Assembly (NCBI GenBank): GCA_030830725.1
Contig: JAURMN010000111.1
Span: 1-5,334 of the forward strand
Source: Balneolales bacterium
Lineage (GTDB): Bacteria > Bacteroidota > Rhodothermia > Balneolales > Balneolaceae
DNA: 5,334 nucleotides
Direction: 5' to 3'
Below are positions 1 through 5,334 of the stretch, one piece after another. How positions within the stretch are numbered: position 1 is the stretch's first letter; every line of letters begins with the position of its first letter. The translations under genes were made by a program, and so were the position numbers. The notes beneath the pieces were generated by a model, which saw only the letters and a program-made list of their open reading frames with translations, did no database searches and was not told the origin of the DNA.

Positions 1-2034
1 AGCTTCGAGCGATTTGTAAAAATGATTGCTTAGGATCGGCACCAACGTTTGATTGATGAGAGTGCTTTTCCCGCTTCCGCTTACTCCCGTTACGCAAATA
101 AAACGTCCTAGAGGAACCTCTAGATCTACATTTTGCAGATTGTGTCCGTTCGCACCTTTTAAATACAGAGATTTCCCATTGCCTTGGCGTGGACTTTCCC
201 GAAATGGAATTTGTTCTTCGTCACGCAGGTAACGACTGGTGAGTGAAGTGCTATCCAGCTCTGTCGGTGCGCCCTGGGAGACGATTTCGCCACCGAACTG
301 GCCTGCACCAGGTCCCATATCGACCACATAATCGGCATGTTCAATGGTTTCGCGGTCGTGTTCAACTACCAATATCGTATTCCCAAGATCGCGAAGCTGT
401 TCGAGTGAGCGAATCAATTTGATATTATCGCGCTGATGGAGCCCGATGGAGGGTTCATCTAATACATAGAGTACACCAACCAATTGGGTTCCGATTTGTG
501 TAGCCAGCCGGATTCGTTGGGCCTCCCCGCCACTCAGAGATTGCGCTTCTCGATCTAAAGAGAGATATCCTAGGCCGACATTGATCAAAAAGTCTGCACG
601 ATCGATGATCTCTTTGATCACCTGATGACCGATCGTTTTTTGACGCTCTGTGAGATTTAGGGTAGTCATTGCTTTTCGGAAGCTCAAAATGTCCATCCGG
701 TGTAGATCGGCGATGGTTTGAGTATCGAGTTTGTAGGAGAGAGCCTCGGGCTTTAGGCGGCCTCCGTCGCAGGCAAAGCAGGTCATTTTAGAGAGATAGG
801 CCTTGGCTTTGTCCCTTACATTCGATGAGCTGCTGTCTTCAAAAGCCTCCCGAATCATCCCTTTCAGACCCTCAAAAGTATGCCTGTAGACCACATCACT
901 ACCCGAAAAGTCATAACTGACGTTGAATTTTCGGTCTCCGCCTCCTTCGAAGAGTGTTCCCAGGAGTTCAGCGGAGCACTCTTTTAGAGGAGTATCAAAA
1001 TCAGCATCGTAAGCCTTGAGTACCGCATGAAGCATTTTAAAGGCGAAAATATCTCGAGGTTTACCGAGATAACGGATTCCACCATCATTGATGGATTGAT
1101 CTGGATTGGGGATGACCAAGTCCGGATTCACATCATATCGATAACCAAGGCCATTACAAGAGGGACAAGCTCCATTTGGGGAATTAAACGAAAAGAGATT
1201 GGGTGCTGGATCTTCGTAACTGAGACCGCTTTCCGGGTCGAAGAGGTGCTTGGAAAAGACACGGTCTTCGAGGGTGGGTTGGGTTGCGCCAGAACCGCCG
1301 GATGCCGTTTCCCCTTCTTTTTGAATCCCCAGAATCAGATTTCCGTCCGCCATCTGCAGTGCCATCTGAAGCGAATCAGAGATTCTCTTTTCGCTTGAGG
1401 GGGAGATAACAAAGCGATCGACGACAACGTCGATCGTATGAGTTTTATAGCGATCCAGACTGATTGTCTGTTCCAACTCCATCATTTCTCCGTTCACACG
1501 AGCCTTGATAAATCCCTGGCGAGCCATCTGCTCAAACAGCTCACGATAGTGGCCCTTTCGGGCTCGCACCACCGGCGCCATACAGTAAACTTTAGTGCCT
1601 ATTGGTAAGCTCATAACGGAGGCAATCACCTGATCGGTGGATTGTTTCTCCATCTTGTTCCCCGTGATATAGGAATAGGGGACGGCCACGCGTGCAAATA
1701 AAAGCCTGAGGAAATCCGTGATTTCGGTGACGGTACCGACGGTGGAACGAGGATTTCGATTGGTGGTTTTTTGATCGATGGAAATCACGGGGGAGAGACC
1801 ATCCACAAAGTCGACAGCCGGACGCTCCATCATTCCGAGGAACTGGCGGGCATATGCAGAAAGAGACTCCATAAAGCGTCTTTGCCCTTCGGCATAAATC
1901 GTATCAAAGGCCAGAGAAGATTTTCCCGAACCCGATAGACCGGTAATTACCACGAGGGAATCACGGGGGAGGTCTACATCAATATTCTTAAGGTTGTGTT
2001 CGCGTGCGCCGCGAACGATGATCTTTTCCTGCAC
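1..2034 (-). CDS. uvrA: UvrA, excinuclease ABC subunit A (C-terminus beyond window)
   Basis: UvrA is the damage-sensing dimeric ABC ATPase of nucleotide excision repair; it loads UvrB onto lesions in the cytoplasm. I translated the whole minus-strand frame: 678 codons with no stop or frameshift. It opens with the hallmark [12 protein letters not shown]. Walker A of the first ATPase is GLSGSGK (residues 32-38), followed by the UvrA blocks [19 protein letters not shown] and [15 protein letters not shown]. The UvrB-binding/insertion part follows, then CPSC (290-293), CFAC (419-422), signature LSGGE (500-504), Walker B VLYVLDEP (521-528), H-loop VVEHD (556-560) and the second Walker [10 protein letters not shown] (650-658). 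The family is usually about 940 residues, so roughly 260 are missing at the left edge. The start is set at a GTG because homology begins there. No ATG exists between it and the in-frame stop at 2167-2169, and no clear Shine-Dalgarno is visible. A TTG at 2157 would add a Lys-rich extension. The first zinc-finger half has no CxxC (see findings). Confidence 0.97.
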   Translation of the reverse strand, partial: MQEKIIVRGAREHNLKNIDVDLPRDSLVVITGLSGSGKSSLAFDTIYAEGQRRFMESLSAYARQFLGMMERPAVDFVDGLSPVISIDQKTTNRNPRSTVGTVTEITDFLRLLFARVAVPYSYITGNKMEKQSTDQVIASVMSLPIGTKVYCMAPVVRARKGHYRELFEQMARQGFIKARVNGEMMELEQTISLDRYKTHTIDVVVDRFVISPSSEKRISDSLQMALQMADGNLILGIQKEGETASGGSGATQPTLEDRVFSKHLFDPESGLSYEDPAPNLFSFNSPNGACPSCNGLGYRYDVNPDLVIPNPDQSINDGGIRYLGKPRDIFAFKMLHAVLKAYDADFDTPLKECSAELLGTLFEGGGDRKFNVSYDFSGSDVVYRHTFEGLKGMIREAFEDSSSSNVRDKAKAYLSKMTCFACDGGRLKPEALSYKLDTQTIADLHRMDILSFRKAMTTLNLTERQKTIGHQVIKEIIDRADFLINVGLGYLSLDREAQSLSGGEAQRIRLATQIGTQLVGVLYVLDEPSIGLHQRDNIKLIRSLEQLRDLGNTILVVEHDRETIEHADYVVDMGPGAGQFGGEIVSQGAPTELDSTSLTSRYLRDEEQIPFRESPRQGNGKSLYLKGANGHNLQNVDLEVPLGRFICVTGVSGSGKSTLINQTLVPILSNHFYKSLEA

Positions 2035-2084
2035 GAGGCGGGTAAATATTTCGTTACTTTTGGCATTCTTCTGCTTGTGGAGGT

Positions 2085-2118
2085 CTTTTATATGCGATTT
2101 AAAAATGGCTTTTATATG
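2085..2118. repeat. Two direct copies of CTTTTATATG, 24 bp apart
   Basis: Identical 10-mers CTTTTATATG occur at 2085-2094 and 2109-2118 (start to start 24 bp). On the minus strand they read CATATAAAAG, with a TATAAA core that could serve as a -10 element for uvrA about 50-80 bp upstream of its GTG. They could equally be paired regulator sites. Neither has a good -35 at 16-18 bp, so the role is open. Confidence 0.5.
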
Positions 2119-2129
2119 AACGCTTGTTG
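2118..2129. promoter_or_regulatory. Possible SOS (LexA) box upstream of uvrA
   Basis: GAAC-GCTT-GTTG matches 7 of the 8 fixed bases of the Gram-positive-type LexA box GAAC-N4-GTTC. It lies 84 bp upstream of the uvrA GTG, and uvrA is a LexA target in many bacteria. The half-sites are short, the match is imperfect, and the LexA box of this lineage is unknown to me. It is a weak candidate only. Confidence 0.25.
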
Positions 2130-2259
2130 ACCTCAGAGCAGACCCGGAAGATAGCAAAAAGTTTGCTTAGAAAGCGTAATAATCACAAGAAAAGAGTTAG
2201 TCTTTGCGACGCAAAAGCCCTACTTTTTCGCTTTGTTTACCAATTGAAGAAGTCAGCTC

Positions 2260-3630
2260 ATGAATTCCCCTGCAAAACAATCTTGGACTCCGACCTCTTG
2301 GAGAACATTTCCGATTTCACAACTGCCTCCCTATCCGAATAATGAGGCACTGGACTCAGCATTTGAACGTTTGCGTACCCTTCCACCGCTCATTACCTCA
2401 TGGGAAGTAGAAGCGCTCAAAGAGAAACTCGCGCAAGTCGGAGAAGGAAAAGCTTTTTTATTGCAAGGTGGCGATTGTGCGGAGTCGTTTGCGGATTGTA
2501 CGTCTCCGCGGATTGTGAATATGCTAAAGGTAATATTGCAGATGAGCTTCATTTTGGTGCACGAAATGAGCCTTCCTGTTGTACGAGTGGGGCGGATTGC
2601 CGGCCAATATGCCAAGCCTCGATCTGCGGATCAGGAGACAATTAATGGAAGTACCTTTCCGACATATCGGGGCGATTTAATTAATGGATTTGATGCAAAT
2701 GGAGAGACACGTACACCTGATCCTGAGCGCCTGATTGAAGCCTATTCCAAAGCGGGTCTTACGTTGAATTTTCTGCGTGCTCTGCTTGATGAAGGATTTG
2801 CCGATTTGCACCATCCCGAGCATTGGGAGATGGATTTTATGCGGAATAACGAGGCATACCGGGAATATGAAGCACTAGTGAAGTCGATTTCCAAGACGAT
2901 TCGATTTATGGATTCAGTGACTCCGTTACCCTCCTCGAAAGCATTTCCTGCGATGCAACGGGTGGAGCTTTACACTTCACACGAGGCGTTGAATCTGTAT
3001 TATGATGCGGCTCAGACGCGCCGGGTGCCAAATAAGCCGGGGTGGTACAACTTAAGTTCACACATGGTATGGGTAGGCAATCGTACACGCCAACCGGGAA
3101 GCGCCCATTTAGAATATCTGCGCGGGATTGTAAATCCGATCGGGATCAAAGTGAGCGCGGACGCGGATCCAAAACAGATGATTCAGATTGTGCGAGATCT
3201 GAATCCGCAGGATGAGCCTGGAAAGATTGTGATGATTGGTCGCTATGGAGCAGGGAAAATCGAAGCGCATCTACCAGAGATGATTCGTGTATTCCGCAAA
3301 GAAGGCTTGAATGTGGTTTGGAGTGTGGATCCGATGCACGGGAATACATTTTCCACTCAAAGCAGTATCAAAACACGCAATTTCGAAGACATTATGAGTG
3401 AAATTCGCTCTGCGTTTAAGGTACATGCGGGCGAAGGGTCTATTCTAGGAGCGGTTCATCTAGAGCTAACCGGCGATAATGTGACAGAGTGTGTGGGTGG
3501 ATCAAAAGGCCTTGCTGAGCAAAATTTAGGGGAGAACTATGCATCCTTATGCGATCCGCGATTGAATTATGAGCAATCGCTGGAGTTGGCGTTTTTGGTG
3601 GCCAAAGAGTGGAATGCGAACTACGGGTGA
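2260..3630 (+). CDS. aroG: 3-deoxy-D-arabino-heptulosonate 7-phosphate (DAHP) synthase, class II
   Basis: It condenses phosphoenolpyruvate and erythrose 4-phosphate to DAHP, the metal-dependent first step of the shikimate/aromatic amino acid pathway in the cytoplasm. The 456-residue product matches the plant/mycobacterial class II family (M. tuberculosis AroG is 462), so it is full length. Visible blocks are the N-terminal W-P-SWR and PPL segments, FLLQGGDCAESF (67-77), RVGRIAGQYAKPRS (109-122), YTSHEALNLYY (238-248), GNRTRQ (273-278), NPIGIKVS (292-299), GAGK (330-333), WSVDPMHGNT (354-363), HLELTGDNVTEC (400-411) and CDPRLNYEQSLELAFL (431-446). Expected metal ligands are all present: C73, H360, E402 and D432; the last three keep the exact spacing of mycobacterial H369, E411 and D441. 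A purine-rich GAAGAAG (2246-2252) precedes the ATG at 7 bp. No linked aromatic-pathway gene lies in the window, so it appears monocistronic. Phenazine-type PhzC belongs to the same superfamily, but nothing here suggests phenazine synthesis. Confidence 0.96.
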   Translation: MNSPAKQSWTPTSWRTFPISQLPPYPNNEALDSAFERLRTLPPLITSWEVEALKEKLAQVGEGKAFLLQGGDCAESFADCTSPRIVNMLKVILQMSFILVHEMSLPVVRVGRIAGQYAKPRSADQETINGSTFPTYRGDLINGFDANGETRTPDPERLIEAYSKAGLTLNFLRALLDEGFADLHHPEHWEMDFMRNNEAYREYEALVKSISKTIRFMDSVTPLPSSKAFPAMQRVELYTSHEALNLYYDAAQTRRVPNKPGWYNLSSHMVWVGNRTRQPGSAHLEYLRGIVNPIGIKVSADADPKQMIQIVRDLNPQDEPGKIVMIGRYGAGKIEAHLPEMIRVFRKEGLNVVWSVDPMHGNTFSTQSSIKTRNFEDIMSEIRSAFKVHAGEGSILGAVHLELTGDNVTECVGGSKGLAEQNLGENYASLCDPRLNYEQSLELAFLVAKEWNANYG

Positions 3631-3638
3631 ATTGCTTT

Positions 3639-3657
3639 GCAACTGTCGCAGAGTTGC
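3639..3657 (+). other. Short hairpin just after the DAHP synthase stop
   Basis: GCAACT (3639-3644) and AGTTGC (3652-3657) form a perfect 6-bp stem with a 7-nt loop, 8 bp after the stop codon. No T-tract follows, so it is not a standard intrinsic terminator. It may mark the transcript 3' end or aid Rho-dependent ending. It also abuts the box array, and TGTCGCA at 3644 is in register as a degenerate extra box. Confidence 0.45.
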
Positions 3658-3660
3658 GTA

Positions 3661-3766
3661 AAAGTGACAGCATGCTCGTAAAAATGACAGGTATGCTGAT
3701 TAATATGTCAGCTCCTTCATTTAAAATGTCAGCACCCTTTCGATAAAATGTCATAAGCTCCGTAGA
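3661..3766 (+). repeat. Five-copy array of TGWCA boxes at about 21-bp pitch
   Basis: Five direct copies of a box resembling AAAATGWCAG lie head to tail. The hexamers are GTGACA (3665), ATGACA (3685), ATGTCA (3706), ATGTCA (3727) and ATGTCA (3749), with start-to-start steps of 20, 21, 21 and 22 bp. Each is preceded by an A-rich run (AAAA, AAAAA, TTAAT, TTAAA, ATAAA), and the first four are followed by G. Spacers are only loosely conserved, although copies 1 and 2 share an ATGCT. The pitch is two DNA turns, placing every box on the same helix face. Relative to the predicted +1 near 3813 they lie at about -148 to -64, the usual place for enhancer (UAS) sites of sigma-54 activators. The binding protein is unknown. 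Confidence 0.75.
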
Positions 3767-3785
3767 ATAATCCCCCACATCGAGA

Positions 3786-3803
3786 TTGGCATATCTCTTG
3801 CAT
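3786..3803 (+). promoter_or_regulatory. Predicted sigma-54 (RpoN) -24/-12 promoter of hsp20
   Basis: TTGGCATATCTCTTGCAT contains the invariant GG (3788-3789) and GC (3800-3801) separated by exactly 10 bp. It matches the TGGCA and TTGCA parts of the consensus TGGCACG-N4-TTGCW. Transcription should begin about 12 bp past GC, near 3812-3815, giving a leader of about 40 nt before the hsp20 ATG. It points towards hsp20 and has the box array upstream, as an RpoN promoter requires an activator. No competing -35/-10 pair was evident. Established precedent: E. coli ibpB has been reported to use a sigma-54 promoter as well as a heat-shock promoter. Confidence 0.72.
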
Positions 3804-3810
3804 TAATTCC

Positions 3811-3843
3811 TTTCAGAAAACAACAAACTCAAACTTTCTGAAA
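3811..3843 (+). promoter_or_regulatory. 9-bp inverted repeat in the hsp20 start-site/leader region
   Basis: TTTCAGAAA (3811-3819) and TTTCTGAAA (3835-3843) are perfect inverted arms around a 15-nt A/C-rich centre. The right arm runs directly into the AAGGAG Shine-Dalgarno (3843-3848). It could be an operator straddling the start site, or an AU-rich leader hairpin that weakens with heat. If transcription begins at 3813-3815, only 5-7 of the 9 pairs remain in RNA, and the Shine-Dalgarno is scarcely paired, so the RNA reading is not strongly supported. Confidence 0.5.
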
Positions 3844-3854
3844 AGGAGTATGTA

Positions 3855-4283
3855 ATGAAACTAATACATTATACAAGACCTGAGACCGATCTGTTCGGTG
3901 CCCGTTTTTCTGATTTAATGGATGAATTCTTTAGCGATGTAGTACAAAAGAGAAGAGATTCGTTCGTTCCATCTATGGATGTATCAGAAACGGAAACACA
4001 ATTCGAAGTCGATGTGTATCTGCCCGGTCTACGGAAAGAGGACATCCAGATCGAAATGGAAAACGGACTATTAACGGTTTCTGGTGAGAGAAAAATGGAA
4101 CGGGAAGAGGCTGGTCGGAAGTTTCATAAAATCGAGAACTTATACGGAATTTTCCGTCGCTCTTTGCAGTTGCCCGATCATATCGATCATGATTCGGTCC
4201 ATGCGGAGTTCCAAGATGGAATTTTGAGAATCTCCGTGAACAAGAGCGAAGAAAAAGTTCGCAAGCAGATTACGATTAAGTAA
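3855..4283 (+). CDS. hsp20: Small heat-shock protein, Hsp20/alpha-crystallin family
   Basis: An ATP-independent cytoplasmic holdase that forms oligomers, binds unfolding proteins and hands them to DnaK/ClpB. The 142-residue length is normal for a bacterial small Hsp. Residues 1-38 are the variable N-terminal arm, with Phe-containing DLFGARFSDLMDEFF for substrate binding. The alpha-crystallin domain runs from about 39 (FVPSMDVSETE) to 130, with LPGLRKEDI (56-64), LTVSGERK (73-80), FRRSLQLP (100-107) and the signature A-x4-GIL (A117 to L124). The C-terminal I-x-I oligomerisation motif is I139-T-I141, two residues from the typical tail. The ATG follows an excellent AAGGAG with a 6-bp gap. The gene sits behind the predicted RpoN promoter and box array and is closed by an intrinsic terminator, so it is probably monocistronic. 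Family assignment is secure; specific substrates cannot be inferred. Confidence 0.97.
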   Translation: MKLIHYTRPETDLFGARFSDLMDEFFSDVVQKRRDSFVPSMDVSETETQFEVDVYLPGLRKEDIQIEMENGLLTVSGERKMEREEAGRKFHKIENLYGIFRRSLQLPDHIDHDSVHAEFQDGILRISVNKSEEKVRKQITIK

Positions 4284-4499
4284 AAAAGTAGAGACCTCGA
4301 AAAATTTTTGAAAAATAAAGAAACAATTTCGGCGTTTTTACGAATACAGATTTACAAGGGCTTTGTTCCCCTAAAGAGAGCAGGTTAGTTAAAGCCGGGA
4401 TTATCGTGAAAGGTAGTCCCGGCATTTTTTTGGGGGTATTTATTCTGGAGTCCAGTTATCTATTCTCTGTCTTCTATCCATATCAAAATATTCTCAAGT
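4284..4499 (+). other. hsp20-htrA intergenic region (3' UTR, terminator, upstream of htrA)
   Basis: The first 110 bp after hsp20 are AT-rich and include the self-complementary run of five A then five T (4300-4309); no ORF or RNA family was recognised. After the terminator, the 68 bp before the protease ATG must hold its promoter if it is transcribed separately, yet no convincing sigma-70, Bacteroidota-type or sigma-54 element is visible. A small palindrome, CTGGA-G-TCCAG (4445-4455), is a possible operator 44 bp upstream of the ATG. Confidence 0.45.
4394..4431 (+). terminator. Strong Rho-independent terminator after hsp20
   Basis: GCCGGGATTATC (4394-4405) pairs with GGTAGTCCCGGC (4412-4423) as a 12-bp stem with two G-T wobbles, closed by the 6-nt loop GTGAAA. 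It is followed by A and seven T residues (4425-4431). The stem base is seven uninterrupted pairs, six of them G-C. It lies 110 bp past the hsp20 stop and 68 bp before the protease ATG, so it should insulate the two genes. Confidence 0.92.
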
Positions 4500-5334
4500 A
4501 TGAAGAAAATTATTTCGGCTACTGCGGTTTTTATCCCCGTTGCACTTTTTGCTATTGGTGCGATATGGTTTCAACAAGAAGGGGGGCTGAATGCTCCTGA
4601 GGCGATGTTAACTTCAGGAGATATAAGTGCTTCAGTTGCTGCTCCTGTCGAAGGACTCGCTTCGTCTTTATCCAATACAGCCTCCTCTCCAGCATCTCAA
4701 ATTTCCACTACCAGCACATCGGAGACCGGATTTGCCTCGCAGCGACCGGTTCAAACTCTACGCGATTTTAATAATGCCATTGTAGAAATTGCCAACAACA
4801 CGAATCCCGCGGTGGTGACAGTGACCACAGAGCAGGTGGTGCGATTCCGTCAGCTCGATCCGTTTTCCATGTTTTTTGGTGAATTCGGCGGACAGGAGCG
4901 CGAGCGTATTCGCAGAGGCTTAGGATCTGGCGTGATCGTGTCTGAAGATGGGGTAATCTTGACGAATTATCATGTGATTGAAGATGCAGAAGAAATAACA
5001 GTCCGATTGTATGAGGGAGAAGAACTTAAAGCTGAGGTGGTAGGATCGGATCCAATGATGGATATTGCGGTGCTCAGAGTGGACCGCAAGGGCATGCCGA
5101 TTCTCGAAATGGGCAACAGTGATAATTTACAGGTTGGAGAGTTGGTATTGGCAGTGGGGAGTCCGTTAGAGGAATCACTTGCCCATTCGGTATCGATGGG
5201 AATTGTGTCGGCAAAAGGACGTTCCATTGGGATCTACAGCAATGTGGCCGGATATGAGAATTTTATTCAAACCGACGCCGCCATTAACCCGGGAAATTCG
5301 GGTGGAGCTCTCGTGAATATGGATGGAGAATTGA
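4500..5334 (+). CDS. degP: DegP/HtrA-family serine endoprotease (C-terminus beyond window)
   Basis: HtrA proteases degrade or chaperone misfolded envelope proteins, acting outside the inner membrane. The first 278 residues are present. Residues 1-3 are MKK, and about 4-23 form one hydrophobic helix (IISATAVFIPVALFAIGAIW) with no clear signal-peptidase site, so it may be a signal anchor. Residues 31-85 are a Ser/Thr/Ala-rich low-complexity linker. The trypsin-like domain starts near 90 with NPAVVTVTTE (102-111), an LA-loop-like DPFSMFFGEFGG, then GSGVIVSEDGVILTNYHVIEDA. The triad is complete: H158, D188 (in MMDIAVLRV) and S267 (in NPGNSGGAL); the His-Asp gap of 30 equals that of E. coli DegP (H105, D135). 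One or two PDZ domains are expected past the right edge but cannot be seen. DegP, DegQ and DegS cannot be told apart from this part alone. The ATG has only a weak upstream CAAG and no proper Shine-Dalgarno, but it gives the full export segment. Confidence 0.93.
   Translation, partial: MKKIISATAVFIPVALFAIGAIWFQQEGGLNAPEAMLTSGDISASVAAPVEGLASSLSNTASSPASQISTTSTSETGFASQRPVQTLRDFNNAIVEIANNTNPAVVTVTTEQVVRFRQLDPFSMFFGEFGGQERERIRRGLGSGVIVSEDGVILTNYHVIEDAEEITVRLYEGEELKAEVVGSDPMMDIAVLRVDRKGMPILEMGNSDNLQVGELVLAVGSPLEESLAHSVSMGIVSAKGRSIGIYSNVAGYENFIQTDAAINPGNSGGALVNMDGEL

Larger units (their letters stand above)
2035..2259. promoter_or_regulatory. Divergent uvrA / DAHP synthase intergenic region
   Basis: This 225-bp region must hold the promoters for both divergent genes. 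I see no convincing -35/-10 pair or Bacteroidota-type TTTG/TAnnTTTG pair on either strand. On the plus strand, TTGACC (2127-2132) lies 17 bp before GATAGC, which is a poor match. The region contains a 10-bp direct repeat and a GAAC-N4-GTTG dyad, listed separately. A TTG-initiated 72-codon open frame starting at 2124 overlaps the DAHP synthase start and resembles nothing known, so it is not called. Confidence 0.5.

Noticed and set aside
1027..1398. 123-codon plus-strand ORF opposite uvrA
   Set aside because: It is a shadow of the intact uvrA frame on the other strand, which shows continuous family motifs through this region.
2060..2077. Second sigma-54-like motif, TTGGCATTCTTCTGCTTG, pointing at the DAHP synthase
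   Set aside because: GG (2062-2063) and GC (2073-2074) are separated by 9 bp, not the strict 10, and it lies about 185 bp from the ATG.
2124..2342. TTG-started 72-codon plus-strand ORF before the DAHP synthase
   Set aside because: It runs 83 bp into the well-supported DAHP synthase in another frame, has no clear Shine-Dalgarno and matches no recognisable family. A leader peptide is possible but unsupported: there is no run of aromatic codons and no attenuator hairpin with T-tract.
3661..3766. CRISPR array or VNTR for the 21-bp repeats
   Set aside because: The conserved part is only about 10 bp, spacers are about 11 bp, and unit length drifts by 1-2 bp; regulatory boxes fit better.
3440..3778. 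Minus-strand 112-codon ORF crossing the box array, with a repeated GADIL
   Set aside because: It is antisense to the DAHP synthase 3' end. The apparent peptide repeat comes from two boxes exactly 21 bp apart; the other steps of 20 and 22 bp break the frame. It resembles no protein family I know.
3811..3843. CIRCE (HrcA) element for the hsp20 inverted repeat
   Set aside because: CIRCE is TTAGCACTC-N9-GAGTGCTAA; these arms (TTTCAGAAA) and the 15-nt centre do not match.
4406..4600. GTG-started 64-codon plus-strand ORF
   Set aside because: It begins in the loop of the intrinsic terminator and overlaps the protease gene in another frame, with no recognisable domain.

Overview
The window looks like ordinary chromosomal DNA from a Gram-negative bacterium of moderate GC content. 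Protein style suggests the Bacteroidota/Rhodothermota/Balneolota neighbourhood: a UvrA whose first zinc-finger half lacks cysteines, a plant-type (class II) DAHP synthase, and a Balneola-like Hsp20 and HtrA. This placement is inferred from remembered family features and is tentative. No mobile element, tRNA, rRNA or CRISPR array was seen.

Layout. Positions 1-2034 (minus strand) hold the first 678 codons of uvrA (nucleotide excision repair); its C-terminus lies beyond the left edge. Its frame is open without interruption. A 225-bp divergent intergenic region (2035-2259) carries a 10-bp direct repeat and a weak SOS-box-like dyad. Positions 2260-3630 (plus strand) hold a complete class II DAHP synthase, the first step of the shikimate pathway, with all four metal ligands. 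Positions 3631-3854 are the most interesting non-coding stretch: five near-regular copies (20-22 bp apart) of an AAAATGWCAG-like box, then a near-consensus sigma-54 (-24/-12) promoter, then an inverted repeat leading into a good Shine-Dalgarno, all upstream of a small heat-shock protein gene (3855-4283). A strong intrinsic terminator (4394-4431) follows. Positions 4500-5334 hold the first 278 codons of a DegP/HtrA-type envelope serine protease, cut by the right edge.

How they fit together. uvrA and the DAHP synthase are divergent housekeeping genes with no obvious functional link. hsp20 and the htrA-type gene are both protein-quality-control genes (cytoplasmic holdase and envelope protease/chaperone), but the terminator between them argues for separate transcription. 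The main hypothesis is that hsp20 is not simply a heat-shock sigma-factor gene. It appears to be switched on by an enhancer-binding activator that occupies a helically phased box array and drives RpoN polymerase.
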